A DNA stretch of 64,000 bases from Cohnella sp. WQ 127256 (GCF_024519285.1 NZ_JAMZCY010000001.1:1116001-1180000), one strand, 5' to 3'; positions 32,844 to 42,191 are shown, counted from the stretch's first letter. The notes: generated from the letters alone by a model not told the origin. Numbers and translations: made by a program.

Positions 32844-33860
32844 ATGCTTAAAGGACATCAAAGCTGGTTGTTTGAAAATCGTCCAAGGATTAAAGGTGAG
32901 GCTACGGTTGTAGGGCCGTTCGAAGGCCAGGGACCTCTTGCGAATGACTTTGATATTATCCACGGTGATTTAACGATAGGACAAGATAGCTGGGAAAAGG
33001 CAGAAAGGACATTGTTGGAGGAAGCATCCAAGCTTGCTATTGAGAATGCTGGATTGACGCAGGAACAAGTTAACTTTTTTGTCGGCGGGGATTTAATGAA
33101 TCAGATCATCAGCAGTAGCTTCGCTGCAAGGACATTAGCCATTCCTTATCTGGGCGTTTTTGGTGCTTGTTCTACATCGATGGAGAGCTTAGCTATCGCT
33201 GCTAATCTCGTCAATTCACGATCGGCTAAATTTGTACTGGCTAGTGCCTGTAGCCATAATGCAGCCGTGGAGAAGCAATTCCGCTATCCAACAGAATATG
33301 GCTCACAGAAACCTCCTACCGCACAATTTACGGTAACCGGTGCAGGTGCATCCATTGTTTCACATGATGGTGAGGGATTGGCAGTGACTTCGGCTACTAT
33401 TGGACGGATTGTGGATATGGGATTAACGGATCCGTTTAATATGGGGGCCGCTATGGCTCCTGCTGCCGTCGACACCATCCAAGCACATTTCCGTGATATG
33501 AGAATTGAACCTGGGTATTATGACTTGATTGTGACTGGGGATCTAGCCAAGGTCGGTTACGAAATTGCCTGTGACTTATTCGATAAGCATAAGATCCCAA
33601 TGAATCAAACTCAGTATTTCGACTGTGGCATGATGATTTACGATTACGACAAACAGTCGGTACAGTCAGGGGCAAGTGGATGTGGATGTTCGGCGGTTGT
33701 TACTTATGGGCATCTCCTTAAACGATTGCGTAGAGGGGAATTGAAGAGAATCCTTGTTGTCGCGACGGGTGCCTTGTTATCACCGCTTTCCTTTCAACAA
33801 GGAGAAAGCATTCCTTGTGTTGCCCATGCGGTATCTATCGAAAGTGGGGATATATTATGA
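32844..33860 (+). CDS. spoVAD: Stage V sporulation protein AD
   Basis: 338 residues, thiolase/KAS III-like fold with [36 protein letters not shown], and [24 protein letters not shown]. SpoVAD binds dipicolinic acid and faces the spore inner membrane. The ATG is 6 bp after spoVAC, with GGAGGATGATCG upstream, and its stop overlaps the spoVAE start (ATGA). Length and order match known clusters. Confidence 0.95.
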   Translation: MLKGHQSWLFENRPRIKGEATVVGPFEGQGPLANDFDIIHGDLTIGQDSWEKAERTLLEEASKLAIENAGLTQEQVNFFVGGDLMNQIISSSFAARTLAIPYLGVFGACSTSMESLAIAANLVNSRSAKFVLASACSHNAAVEKQFRYPTEYGSQKPPTAQFTVTGAGASIVSHDGEGLAVTSATIGRIVDMGLTDPFNMGAAMAPAAVDTIQAHFRDMRIEPGYYDLIVTGDLAKVGYEIACDLFDKHKIPMNQTQYFDCGMMIYDYDKQSVQSGASGCGCSAVVTYGHLLKRLRRGELKRILVVATGALLSPLSFQQGESIPCVAHAVSIESGDIL

Positions 33861-34207
33861 CCTATTTGTGGGCTTTTGTTATTGGCGGAGCCATCTGTAT
33901 TATTGGACAAGTTTGTTTCGATGTGTTTAAGCTAACTCCTGCACATACGATGTCATCCTTAGTTGTTATTGGAGCCATCTTAGATGGGGTCGGTTTGTAT
34001 GAGCCATTTATTGATTTTGCAGGGGCGGGGGCAACCGTTCCCATTACGAGCTTCGGGAATGCGCTTGTTCATGGCGCTCTGAAGGAATTGGAGAAGGATG
34101 GGTGGATCGGTATTATTACGGGGATCTTTAAAGTGACTAGTGCAGGCATTTCGGCTGCGATCATCTTCTCGTTTCTCGCAGCCTTGGTCGTCAGGCCTAA
34201 AGGTTAA
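33857..34207 (+). CDS. spoVAE: Stage V sporulation protein AE (SpoVAEb type)
   Basis: 116 residues with three helices and the SpoVAC/AE motif [27 protein letters not shown]. It resembles the SpoVAEb half that suffices for dipicolinic acid transport. ATG overlaps the spoVAD stop. It is the last gene of the set; the usual spoVAA, AB and AF genes of the chromosomal operon are absent, which is the composition of spoVA-2mob. Confidence 0.94.
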   Translation: MTYLWAFVIGGAICIIGQVCFDVFKLTPAHTMSSLVVIGAILDGVGLYEPFIDFAGAGATVPITSFGNALVHGALKELEKDGWIGIITGIFKVTSAGISAAIIFSFLAALVVRPKG

Positions 34208-34222
34208 ATGTAGGTTAGAATG

Positions 34223-34783
34223 CTATTCTTGGATTGGACCACAGGCAATTCGATCACCCGAATTGCCAGAAGGGTCCGTTACATAATCATCTTCTTTGTC
34301 GTGGATGACTAGAGCAGTTCCACCTGGCTTTAGCAAGGAGTTGGGTGCACCGGTCATCAGTGTGACATTTTTGCTTTTCATCTTTACGTCAACGGTTCCG
34401 TCTGATCCCACCTGAATATTCAGGAGATCACCAGAATGAAAGCCTTTGGGATTATTAAAGCCGTGCTGCTTTTGATTAGGGTTCAAGTGTGCACCTGCGG
34501 ATTTAAAGTCAGGTGTTTCACATTTGCCGACCTCATGGAAGTGTACTCCATGTATTCCCGGTGTAAGATTTTTCGCAGTAATGTGGATTTGCACGGCACC
34601 TGTATGCTGAGTGAGCATAGCGGTTCCCACATGCTCTCCCGAGGTGTTGATAATCTTTACCATCACTTGCTTTACTTTTACGGTCACTTTTGAAGCTGCA
34701 TTGGCGATAGGGCTAACGATTACTGCTGCTAATAGAAAAATACTGAGCAAAATCTTACAGACAAAAATTGTTATCTTTTTCAT
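34223..34783 (-). CDS. sodC: Superoxide dismutase [Cu-Zn]
   Basis: 186 residues with a Sec signal peptide (about 1-29, ending IANAAS). All metal ligands are recognisable: the two histidines of GVHFHE, histidines in AGAHLNP, QKQHG and GFHSGD, the aspartate of SGDLL, and the histidine of VIHDKEDD; the disulfide cysteines are in GKCE and IACGP. It converts superoxide outside the membrane. Unlike what I recall of B. subtilis YojM, the copper ligands look complete, so activity is likely. It follows the FMN oxidase gene by 61 bp on the same strand. Confidence 0.93.
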   Translation of the reverse strand: MKKITIFVCKILLSIFLLAAVIVSPIANAASKVTVKVKQVMVKIINTSGEHVGTAMLTQHTGAVQIHITAKNLTPGIHGVHFHEVGKCETPDFKSAGAHLNPNQKQHGFNNPKGFHSGDLLNIQVGSDGTVDVKMKSKNVTLMTGAPNSLLKPGGTALVIHDKEDDYVTDPSGNSGDRIACGPIQE

Positions 34784-34844
34784 TGTAGGTTCCGTCCTTC
34801 TGGAAGTTGTTTTTTTGATTTTTGCCTATCTTTATTAAAGATCC

Positions 34845-36008
34845 TTATTTCACTTTGATGATAAGGGATTGATCGACTTCTTGTATGCAACTTCGCCCAG
34901 AAATGGCTAACTGAAGCTCCGTTTCGGCGATCAGATTCTGAATCACCTCTTGCACTCCAATCTCCCCAGCTACGGCTAGGGCGTAGGCATAAGGACGTCC
35001 CACAAGAACAGCAGTAGCGCCAAGAGCGATAGCTTTGAGAATATCCGCTCCTCTTCGAATGCCACTATCCATGAGAATCGGAATTTTTCCTTGAATCGCT
35101 TCGTAAATCAACGGCAGGGATTCTAAGGTTGCGATAGCACCGTCGAGCTGACGACCACCGTGATTGGAAACTATGATTCCGTCAACCCCATGAGCCATAG
35201 CCATTAGCGCATCGCTTGGGTGGGTAATCCCTTTAATAAGCAGAGGCAGCTTCGTTTGTCCACGGATAAAGTCTAGCTCTGCCCATGTAAAGCAGGTGTT
35301 ATTCCCTTCTTCTAAGGCTTTCAATACGGCTGCTTTACTATTTTTATCCGGTGGTTCTTGAAGCATTGAGCAAAATACAGGATCTGTAAAATAATTCCCC
35401 ATTCCCTGACCTGTTAGAAAGGGCAAATAGGCATTTTGCAAATCCGTCTCACGCCATCCAAGGAGGGTGGAGTCCACTGTGACCACAATAGCCGAGTATC
35501 CTGCTGCTTCCGCACGTTGTAGAAAGCTAATCGTCAGGTCATGGTCTTTAGGCGGATAAAGCTGGAACCATCGAATGGCATTGCCCATTGCTTCCGCTAC
35601 TTTCTCCATAGGAATGCTTGAAACGTTGCTTAGAATATAGGGAACTCCAAGCTTCGCAGCGGCTTTGGCAGGAGCCACCTCTCCGTCGGAATGTAGAATC
35701 GTGTTTACGCCAATTGGTGCTAATAAGAAGGGGACTGGAAGCTGAGCACCAAAAAGATTTGTCGACAGTTCACATTTGGAAATGTCACAGCAAATCCGCG
35801 GGCGAAGACGGTAGGCCTGGAATGCATCTACATTACCTTGATGGGTATGCCCTGCACCAGCAGCGCCATAAACATAACCAAACGAGGAGGCCGATAGATG
35901 CTTCTTTGCACGGGTTTCCCACTCCTCGAAGGATACTGGCAAGAGCCTTGCAGATTCGTCCCCAGATTGATAAATACTCATCTGTATATCTTCACTATGA
36001 ATCGTCAA
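34845..36008 (-). CDS. FMN-dependent alpha-hydroxy-acid oxidase (lactate oxidase-like)
   Basis: 387 residues, TIM-barrel FMN enzyme: YGAAGAGHT at the N-terminus, LAPIGV, WFQLYPP, VVTVDS, KGITHPSDALMA, the active-site SNHGGRQLDG (catalytic His and Arg) and DSGIRRGADILKAIALGA. Members oxidise L-lactate or glycolate, giving peroxide, or act as lactate 2-monooxygenase; the exact substrate is open. The start is TTG 36008 with GGAGGG 6 nt upstream. SodC follows on the same strand. The upstream inverted repeat at 36049-36080 may be its operator. Confidence 0.88.
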   Translation of the reverse strand: MTIHSEDIQMSIYQSGDESARLLPVSFEEWETRAKKHLSASSFGYVYGAAGAGHTHQGNVDAFQAYRLRPRICCDISKCELSTNLFGAQLPVPFLLAPIGVNTILHSDGEVAPAKAAAKLGVPYILSNVSSIPMEKVAEAMGNAIRWFQLYPPKDHDLTISFLQRAEAAGYSAIVVTVDSTLLGWRETDLQNAYLPFLTGQGMGNYFTDPVFCSMLQEPPDKNSKAAVLKALEEGNNTCFTWAELDFIRGQTKLPLLIKGITHPSDALMAMAHGVDGIIVSNHGGRQLDGAIATLESLPLIYEAIQGKIPILMDSGIRRGADILKAIALGATAVLVGRPYAYALAVAGEIGVQEVIQNLIAETELQLAISGRSCIQEVDQSLIIKVK

Positions 36009-36048
36009 ATGGTACCCTCCATAAGTGAGCTTTCACCGAAAATGGTTT

Positions 36049-36080
36049 ACACGATTACTTAACAGTCCGTATAATCGTGT
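36049..36080. promoter_or_regulatory. Inverted repeat ahead of the FMN oxidase gene
   Basis: ACACGATTA (36049-36057) and TAATCGTGT (36072-36080) form exact 9 bp arms separated by 14 bp, about 40 bp upstream of the start. The spacing puts the arms on about the same helix face. No regulator gene is adjacent. Confidence 0.45.
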
Positions 36081-36334
36081 CCTTGTTTCAACCTTTATAA
36101 ACCAGCCCCTATGTAAAGTGTATGAGATTTTGGACAAGGTGGGCATTCGAGATTATCGTTATCATCCGCCAACGATGGAAGAATAAGATTCATTTATCTG
36201 ACACATAAGTCATAATTCAGGATATATAACGCATGTGACTGTGCTAAAGCTTAAAAGAACGGGTATTATCCTCATCTATTGTTAGCTTTGCGCTCGTATG
36301 CTCCCATACGGGCTATTTTCTTCTTTCTATGACT

Positions 36335-36363
36335 TTGTCTAATCATAATAATTCCTATACTAT
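36335..36363 (+). promoter_or_regulatory. Sigma-A-like promoter of the CorC-family gene
   Basis: TTGTCT (36335-36340), 17 bp, TACTAT (36358-36363), 58 bp ahead of the start. Confidence 0.55.
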
Positions 36364-36421
36364 TAATGTATGTATTAAATAAACAATGTTTTTAATAGCT
36401 CACCTAAGAAGGAAGGTCGAC

Positions 36422-37747
36422 ATGGCACTAAATATTTTGTTAATCGCAATACTTCTGATTTTAACCGCTTTCTTCGTTGCGACGGAGTTCGCAATCATTA
36501 AGCTTCGGGGTAGCCGGGTTGATCAGATGGTGCTTGAAGGCAAGAAAAATGCTGCAGCTGTTCTTAAAGTGACATCCAACCTGGATGGATACTTATCCGC
36601 GTGTCAATTGGGTATTACGATTACAGCACTTGGATTGGGCTGGCTGGGCGAACCTACGATTGAAATCATACTCCATCCTTTGTTTGACCAGATGAACATG
36701 GGAGAGGGTTTATCCCACGCTCTCTCGATGATTATCGCATTAGCGATGATGACCTACTTACACGTAGTTCTTGGTGAATTGGCACCTAAGTCACTAGCGA
36801 TTCAGAAAGCCGAACAAATAACTATACTTGTTGCTCCACTAATTATTGTGTTCTACAAAGTGATGTACCCGTTTATTTGGATTCTCAATGGATCCGCTAA
36901 TTTGCTCCTTCGGATGTTCGGTATGAAATCCGTGGGTGAGCATGAAGATGCGCATTCAGAAGAAGAAATTCGTATTATTTTGTCGGAGAGCTATCAGAGC
37001 GGTAAAATTAATAAAGCAGAGTACGGTTATGTGAATCGAATTTTTGCGTTCGACGAGCTACTCGCACGCGAAATCATGATTCCGCGGACAGATATGGTTT
37101 GTTTGTATGCAAATAATACGGTGGAACAGAACTTGGCCATCATCAAGAAAGAGCAGTATACGCGATTTCCTGTCGCACACGAAAGTAAAGATCATATCAT
37201 TGGGATTATAAATACGAAGAAATTTTTCTTAAGCTACGATGTTAACACGGGGTTTGATTTCAAAAAGCTCCTACAGCCGATCATGACTGTACCAGAGGTT
37301 ATGCCCGTTAATGCATTGCTTAAGAAGATGCAGCTTGAACGAGTACACATTGCATTATTGCTGGATGAGTATGGTGGGACATCAGGATTAATTACAATCG
37401 AGGACATTATTGAAGAAATTGTTGGAGAAATTCGTGATGAATTCGATAGTGACGAGAAAAAAGAGATTGAAGCCTTGGCGAATAACCGCTTTTTGGTCGA
37501 AGGGGTTGTACTCATCCAAGAAGTGAATCAGTTATTAGGCGTTGAACTGGAGCATGATGATGTGGACTCCATTGGCGGCTGGTTATATAGCAGACTGCCT
37601 GAATTCAATGAAAATGATGAATATAAATATGAAGATCTAACCTTCATCATTCGCGAGAAGGATAAAAACCGCATCATGAAAATTGAAATTTCCAAGGACG
37701 GGACCATTAATAACAATGAGTTCATTGAGGCTGCATCTGTAAATTAA
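36422..37747 (+). CDS. CNNM/CorC-family (hemolysin-like) membrane transporter
   Basis: 441 residues: DUF21 membrane domain with helices at about 4-28, 60-85, 95-120 and 130-155 (including FFVATEFAIIKLRGSR and the VVLGELAPKSLA segment), two CBS domains (about 210-335, with REIMIPRTDMV and LDEYGGTSGLITIEDIIEEIVGEI), and a C-terminal CorC/HlyC domain (VEGVVLIQEVNQLLG). Bacillus relatives (YhdP, MpfA/YhdP) export Mg2+. AGAAGGAAGG 6 nt before ATG 36422 decides the start. It ends only 5 bp from the convergent MFS gene, with no hairpin between. Confidence 0.9.
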   Translation: MALNILLIAILLILTAFFVATEFAIIKLRGSRVDQMVLEGKKNAAAVLKVTSNLDGYLSACQLGITITALGLGWLGEPTIEIILHPLFDQMNMGEGLSHALSMIIALAMMTYLHVVLGELAPKSLAIQKAEQITILVAPLIIVFYKVMYPFIWILNGSANLLLRMFGMKSVGEHEDAHSEEEIRIILSESYQSGKINKAEYGYVNRIFAFDELLAREIMIPRTDMVCLYANNTVEQNLAIIKKEQYTRFPVAHESKDHIIGIINTKKFFLSYDVNTGFDFKKLLQPIMTVPEVMPVNALLKKMQLERVHIALLLDEYGGTSGLITIEDIIEEIVGEIRDEFDSDEKKEIEALANNRFLVEGVVLIQEVNQLLGVELEHDDVDSIGGWLYSRLPEFNENDEYKYEDLTFIIREKDKNRIMKIEISKDGTINNNEFIEAASVN

Positions 37748-37752
37748 GCGAC

Positions 37753-38964
37753 TCAACGATACCCACGTCCGGGACGAATTGTAAAAGCCGCCAATAGAGC
37801 TGCTGCTAATCCGGCAGTTGCGATAACGAAGAACAACGTCGACATGGAGCCACGCATTAATAAAGCACTAATAGGCGGTCCAGCGGCTACACCGATAAAA
37901 CGCATGCTACTGTACAACGAGGTCACCGTGCCTCGTTGTTTTTTGTCTATTCCTTCTGTAATGAGCGCGTCCAAGCTCGGTAATGCTGCACCAATGCCGG
38001 CTGAGGCAATCGTTAGCATGAGAACAATCCACCAGGTTTGATCCCATTTCACAAAACCTAATAGGTACAAAACAGCGGCAGTAAGAACTAATCCGATGAA
38101 GCTCGTCCACTTCATAACTTGCTTATTTTGTCCAATCCATTTGCCACTTAAATACGATAATATACATAAACCAGCTAATGGAATGGCTAGCACTAAGCCT
38201 TTAATAATGGGCTTGATGCCACGAAATTCCAACGTTTCCGACAGATAAAATAAGCTGCCGAAAATGATAAACATGCTAATACCGCCAATAGCAAAGATGC
38301 CATACAACCATTTACCCTTCATACGTAATAGTGCTATGATCGCTTGGAGAAATTTCTTCAGCCTTATCTTAGAAACTTCTTCTTTATCTTTAGCTGGAGA
38401 TTTGACCAAGAAAAGAACAAGAATAAAGGAAATCATGCTAAACACGGGAATTGCGAAAAAAGGAATATACCACGCCCAGATTGCAAGCGAAGCTCCTAAG
38501 ATCGGACTGACGACCTTCCCGAACGTATTCGATGTTTCCACTAGTCCGAGGCTACTACTAACATCCTTATCACTTTTGAACAGATCACCTACTAATGGCA
38601 ATACAACTGGGAAGCAACCTGCTGAACCCAAGCCTTGTACTAACCTCGCTATAAGAATAAAAATGTAAGCTTTATCCGACCACACAGCGGCTAATCCTGC
38701 TCCTACACCTGCTAAAGAGACAAGAATGAGCCCAGGGAGAATAACCGCTTTGCGGCTAAACCGATCAGACAAATACCCGGCAAGAGGAATAAACAAAATA
38801 GCTACTGCTGCATATGCCGTAATGATGAGACTAGCTTGTAGAGAGGAAATTTTTAATGCCTTTTGCATGGCAGGTAATACAGGGATGAGCATTGAATTAG
38901 CTAATGTCATCGTTAGGGGGATTGATGCAATCGAAATGAGATCCCACTTCTTTTTGGCTTCCAT
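37753..38964 (-). CDS. MFS exporter (DHA1-type)
   Basis: 403 residues with twelve predicted helices. DHA1 signatures are the cytoplasmic loop GYLSDRFSRKAVILPG after TM2, LIARLVQGLGSAGCFPVVLPLVGDLF (motif C region follows) and the second-half repeat ITEGIDKKQRGTVTSLYSSMRFIG. The order suggests drug or siderophore export, but no substrate evidence is present. GGAGGA 6 nt upstream picks ATG 38964 over further upstream codons. Its promoter region 38965-39100 has a TATACT -10 around 39070 and a weak -35. Confidence 0.88.
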   Translation of the reverse strand: MEAKKKWDLISIASIPLTMTLANSMLIPVLPAMQKALKISSLQASLIITAYAAVAILFIPLAGYLSDRFSRKAVILPGLILVSLAGVGAGLAAVWSDKAYIFILIARLVQGLGSAGCFPVVLPLVGDLFKSDKDVSSSLGLVETSNTFGKVVSPILGASLAIWAWYIPFFAIPVFSMISFILVLFLVKSPAKDKEEVSKIRLKKFLQAIIALLRMKGKWLYGIFAIGGISMFIIFGSLFYLSETLEFRGIKPIIKGLVLAIPLAGLCILSYLSGKWIGQNKQVMKWTSFIGLVLTAAVLYLLGFVKWDQTWWIVLMLTIASAGIGAALPSLDALITEGIDKKQRGTVTSLYSSMRFIGVAAGPPISALLMRGSMSTLFFVIATAGLAAALLAAFTIRPGRGYR

Positions 38965-39144
38965 AATGGTCCTCCGGAATTGTGCAATATAGCTTCTTGG
39001 AATTCCTAGGAGTGACACATTTACGGTTATCCGTTCAATGATGTCAAGTCTAGCTTAGCCTGTAGTATAGTCAACAACAACTATGCTTAAACGTAACGAA
39101 CAGAGGATCATCATGGCTGTCAACAAGAGTAGTTATTAGATTGT

Positions 39145-39762
39145 TTAGGGAGTGATGACCGGGTAAAGCTGCCCCTTGTTCGCGAAGGAAGCTTTACCTG
39201 TTTCTTCGGATACAACGAGGACAATGGCATCGCTTATCTCGGATAGACCAACAGCAGCTCTGTGACGCGTACCTGTAATGCGATCATTCCCTTGAGAAGC
39301 GGTTAAGGGAAGGATGTTCTTCGCAGATACGATTTGATTGGCTCGGATGAGAACTGCTCCATCATGTAGTGGGCTGCCAGGATAAAATATGGATTCAAGC
39401 AATGAATGCGTGATGGGTGCGCCAATGGATATCCCCGGCTGAAGGAGGGAGTCGATAGGATCTTGTCTTTCGACTGCGATTAAGGCTCCATGCCTTCTAT
39501 CGGACAAGCTTTGGATCGTAAGTGAAAGGTCCATATATCGTTCGATGAAGGGTGACAGATAGCAATTCAAGTAAAAGGTTGCTGCGTTGGATTCGATGCC
39601 TAGAAAGTTTTTTTTTATTTTCTCAAAATCACCAAGTAAGCAGTCTTCTTCATTGTCGATAGTGATCATAAGATGTTCTAGCTTCGATACAATTTGTTGG
39701 ATATCTTCTTTGATTAGTTTCTTCATAGGTGAGAAATCGCACGCGGTCGATTCTGGTGTCAT
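39145..39762 (-). CDS. cdaS: Sporulation-type diadenylate cyclase
   Basis: 205 residues. An N-terminal helical pair (about 1-85) precedes the DAC domain with the two signature motifs, GSPLHDGAVLI and TGTRHRAAVGLSE, that build c-di-AMP from ATP. N-terminal regulatory helices and no membrane segment identify the CdaS (YojJ) type rather than CdaA or DisA. I place the start at ATG 39762: AAGGAG lies 12 nt upstream, and the ATG at 39786 would fall at the transcription start of the sigma-G/F-like promoter. The length equals that of known CdaS proteins (about 207). Confidence 0.9.
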   Translation of the reverse strand: MTPESTACDFSPMKKLIKEDIQQIVSKLEHLMITIDNEEDCLLGDFEKIKKNFLGIESNAATFYLNCYLSPFIERYMDLSLTIQSLSDRRHGALIAVERQDPIDSLLQPGISIGAPITHSLLESIFYPGSPLHDGAVLIRANQIVSAKNILPLTASQGNDRITGTRHRAAVGLSEISDAIVLVVSEETGKASFANKGQLYPVITP

Positions 39763-39795
39763 TTCGATATACAACTCCTTGATCATACTCTGAAA

Positions 39796-39825
39796 TAGTA
39801 TGTAAAATTTGGTTAGCTAATATGC
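39796..39825 (-). promoter_or_regulatory. Sigma-G/sigma-F-type forespore promoter of cdaS
   Basis: On the minus strand GCATA (39825-39821), 18 bp, then CATACTA (39802-39796). Both elements match the forespore consensus (GHATR and CATWHTA). B. subtilis cdaS is expressed in the forespore, which agrees. Confidence 0.75.
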
Positions 39826-39909
39826 AGGACACGTTCCTTTTTTGAGTGATAGCGTTTTCCTTCAGGAAAGAGAAGAGTATAATGATAGAAAAAAGAAGGA
39901 GCGTGGATT

Positions 39910-40818
39910 GTGATGGAGCAAGCAACTTTGGGTAAGACCGGCTTGAAAGTAACCAAACTCGGATTTGGGGCAATGGAAATTCGCGGACCTCGGGTGTGGA
40001 GTGGAAGACCTGTAACGGATGCCGAATCTGAGCAAATCCTAAATGCTGTTCTTGATTGCGGAATTAACATTATAGATACTGCTTACGACTATGGCCGAAG
40101 CGAAGAGTTAATTGGACGCTTCATAAGTCATCGAAGACAGGAATTTATTCTGGCAACCAAGTGTGGCTGCACATTAGTTGATCATGGAGATCATGACGAA
40201 ACTCCACACGTATGGACAAGGGAAAACCTCTTACATAATATTGATACGAGTCTGAGTAGGATGAAGACGGACTATATTGATCTGCTGCAATTACATGGAC
40301 CTACTGTTCAACAAACGGAAGAAGGACATCTAGTAGATGTTCTCAAGGAAATCCAAGCAACGGGTAAGGTACGCTGGATAGGGATTTCAACTTACTTGCC
40401 TCATATTACTTCCTATATTGAATCTGGTCATTATGATACCTTTCAAATCCCTTACTCTGCACTTGAGAGAGAGCATGAGAAGTTAATTCAAGCAGCAGGA
40501 GAAGGTGGCGCAGGAGTCATAATCCGTGGTGGCGTCGGTCAGGGTGAACCTGGGGCAGGGCTTGGTCACGCGGATCGTTGGGCCATGTGGGAAAAGGCAG
40601 GATTGGATGAGCTTCGTGAGGAAGGCGAGAGCCGCACAGGCTTATTGCTTCGCTTCACCCTTACTCATCCACAGCTGTCCACGACAATCGTGGGTACGAA
40701 AAATCCGGAGCACTTAGCAGAAAATGTTCGTTATGCTCAGAAAGGTTCGCTATCGCAAGAAGTATATGAGGAAGCGAAGCGACGTCTTGACGTTGTTGGC
40801 TGCGTGCCTATCATTTAA
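39910..40818 (+). CDS. Aldo/keto reductase
   Basis: 302 residues, TIM barrel. Catalytic tetrad: D and Y in NIIDTAYDYGRSEELIG, K in LATKCGC, H in LLQLHGP. Starts LGKTGLKVTKLGFGAMEI as in YajO/Gfo-independent AKR proteins; NADPH-dependent oxidoreductase of unknown substrate. AGAAGGAG lies 8 nt before GTG 39910 and 11 nt before ATG 39913, so either may be used. A TATAAT at 39878-39883 with weak TTTTCC 17 bp upstream is the likely promoter. Confidence 0.9.
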   Translation: MMEQATLGKTGLKVTKLGFGAMEIRGPRVWSGRPVTDAESEQILNAVLDCGINIIDTAYDYGRSEELIGRFISHRRQEFILATKCGCTLVDHGDHDETPHVWTRENLLHNIDTSLSRMKTDYIDLLQLHGPTVQQTEEGHLVDVLKEIQATGKVRWIGISTYLPHITSYIESGHYDTFQIPYSALEREHEKLIQAAGEGGAGVIIRGGVGQGEPGAGLGHADRWAMWEKAGLDELREEGESRTGLLLRFTLTHPQLSTTIVGTKNPEHLAENVRYAQKGSLSQEVYEEAKRRLDVVGCVPII

Positions 40819-40829
40819 CCTCATTAAAT

Positions 40830-40872
40830 AACGGACACTTAGCAGAAGTTTGGCAATGGTGTTCGTTTTTTT
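40830..40872 (+). terminator. Terminator after the aldo/keto reductase
   Basis: AACGGACAC pairs with GTGTTCGTT (one G-U) over a 20 nt loop, followed by TTTTT. Confidence 0.75.
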
Positions 40873-40904
40873 AATTCCAATTAATTATGAATTGAGGTGA
40901 GAAG

Positions 40905-41513
40905 ATGAACTCCTTTATCCTGTTTCTGAGAAGCAAACGCTTCATTATTCCAGCACTATCATTGATTTTGCTCATTGGCATATTCGTCCTTGTGAGAATA
41001 TATCAACATGATCAATTGAAGAAAGAGATGATGGATATTGAAATTAATGAAATCCATCTGTTCATGAATCGTGAGGAAGTCGGAAAGCTTTACGGACTAG
41101 GTATAGATAAGACAATCGGATGCTTTGGATGCGAGATGAACTTTATTTATCCGAAGTTAAAGCTATTTGGTCGGTACTCTGAAACTTTTGGTAGAATGAA
41201 TGGCAAGGAGATTAACGACTATAAGAGTCCGCAGGTTAAAATGATAACGACAGCCGATCCAACAAGTAACGTTATGGGGATCAGGATTGGACATTCATTC
41301 GATGATGCGACTCGAATTCTAGAATCTAAAGGGTTTCACAAGGTAGGAACAAGCTTTGAATACGTTAAACGGGACTATTATATTCATCTGTGGAATGATG
41401 GAAACATTAACTACTACGTTAAAAATAGGATGGAAGCCCCTAGTGGTGAGGATAACATCGGAAGCATAACGATTGGGTATCGTGTGGAGAAGGATGAAGA
41501 GATTCAATATTGA
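40905..41513 (+). CDS. Hypothetical membrane-anchored protein
   Basis: 202 residues, not recognised. One N-terminal membrane helix (about 13-32) leaves a soluble C-terminal part outside. Two segments look like a repeated beta-rich unit: IHLFMNREEVGKLYGL... followed by CFGCEMNFIYPKLKLFGRY, and GIRIGHSFDDATRILESKGFHK... followed by YVKRDYYIHLWND, a pattern reminiscent of SmpA/BLIP-type tandem folds. A CFGC pair is present. AATTGAGGTGAG precedes the ATG. The HAD gene overlaps its end region, so the two are probably co-transcribed with the UPF0489 gene. Confidence 0.75.
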   Translation: MNSFILFLRSKRFIIPALSLILLIGIFVLVRIYQHDQLKKEMMDIEINEIHLFMNREEVGKLYGLGIDKTIGCFGCEMNFIYPKLKLFGRYSETFGRMNGKEINDYKSPQVKMITTADPTSNVMGIRIGHSFDDATRILESKGFHKVGTSFEYVKRDYYIHLWNDGNINYYVKNRMEAPSGEDNIGSITIGYRVEKDEEIQY

Positions 41514-41528
41514 ATGGAGGAAAATGAA

Positions 41529-42179
41529 ATGAGCTTAGCATTTATTTTTGACATGGATGGGGTAATTATCGACAGTGAGCCGCTTCATTTTGAAGTCGAC
41601 ATACTTACATTGGAACACCTTGGCACTAAGATTACGAAAGAGCAATTAGAGAGGTTTGTCGGGATGACGAATCCCGAGATGTGGAAAATAATAATAGAGG
41701 AGTATCAGTTGTCCCAAACGGTACTTGAGATCATCGATTATCAGCTATCAATGAAGCTTAATCATCTTAGGGATATGGATTTTGAACCGATTGATGGAAT
41801 TAAGGAGCTTCTGGATCAACTAAAGACGCGGAACATCCCAATCGGAATCGCGTCTTCATCCCCTAGGTTATTTATTATGGCGGTATTAAAGAAGTTTCAA
41901 ATTGAACATTATTTTAAACAGGTTGTTAGCGGTGAAGAAGTGGAGAAAGGGAAGCCAGCACCGGATGTTTATATTGAAGCAGCGAGGCTTCTCGGAGTAT
42001 CGCCAAGTCAATGTACGGTCATAGAGGATTCCCGGAATGGAATCATTGCCGCTAAGGCAGCAGGGATGACGTGTATCGGGTACATAAATGAAAACTCAGG
42101 TAACCAGGATTTGTCGGCGGCAGATCGGATTGTGGCTTCGATTAGGGATATTAACATCAACGATTTGTTAAATGAGTAG
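41529..42179 (+). CDS. HAD-superfamily phosphatase/phosphomutase (PGMB-like)
   Basis: 216 residues. HAD motif I DMDGVIIDSEPLH, motif II ASSS (GIASSSPRL), motif III lysine in VEKGKPAPD and motif IV VIEDSRNGI are complete, with a cap domain between I and II, as in beta-phosphoglucomutase-like or 2-deoxyglucose-6-phosphate phosphatases. TGGAGG 8 nt upstream selects ATG 41529. 12 bp before the UPF0489 gene. Confidence 0.9.
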   Translation: MSLAFIFDMDGVIIDSEPLHFEVDILTLEHLGTKITKEQLERFVGMTNPEMWKIIIEEYQLSQTVLEIIDYQLSMKLNHLRDMDFEPIDGIKELLDQLKTRNIPIGIASSSPRLFIMAVLKKFQIEHYFKQVVSGEEVEKGKPAPDVYIEAARLLGVSPSQCTVIEDSRNGIIAAKAAGMTCIGYINENSGNQDLSAADRIVASIRDININDLLNE

Positions 42180-42191
42180 GGAGTTATACAT

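Larger units (their letters stand above)
36009..36421. other. 413 bp intergenic region between divergent genes
   Basis: No gene seen. It holds the TTG-start leader of the FMN oxidase with a 9+9 bp inverted repeat (36049-36080), a small hairpin CGTATG/CATACG around 36296-36310, and the promoter of the CorC-like gene (36335-36363). Confidence 0.6.

Noticed and set aside
31085..34207. Transposon carrying the spoVA-like cluster
   Set aside because: No transposase, resolvase or terminal inverted repeats were seen on either side within the window.
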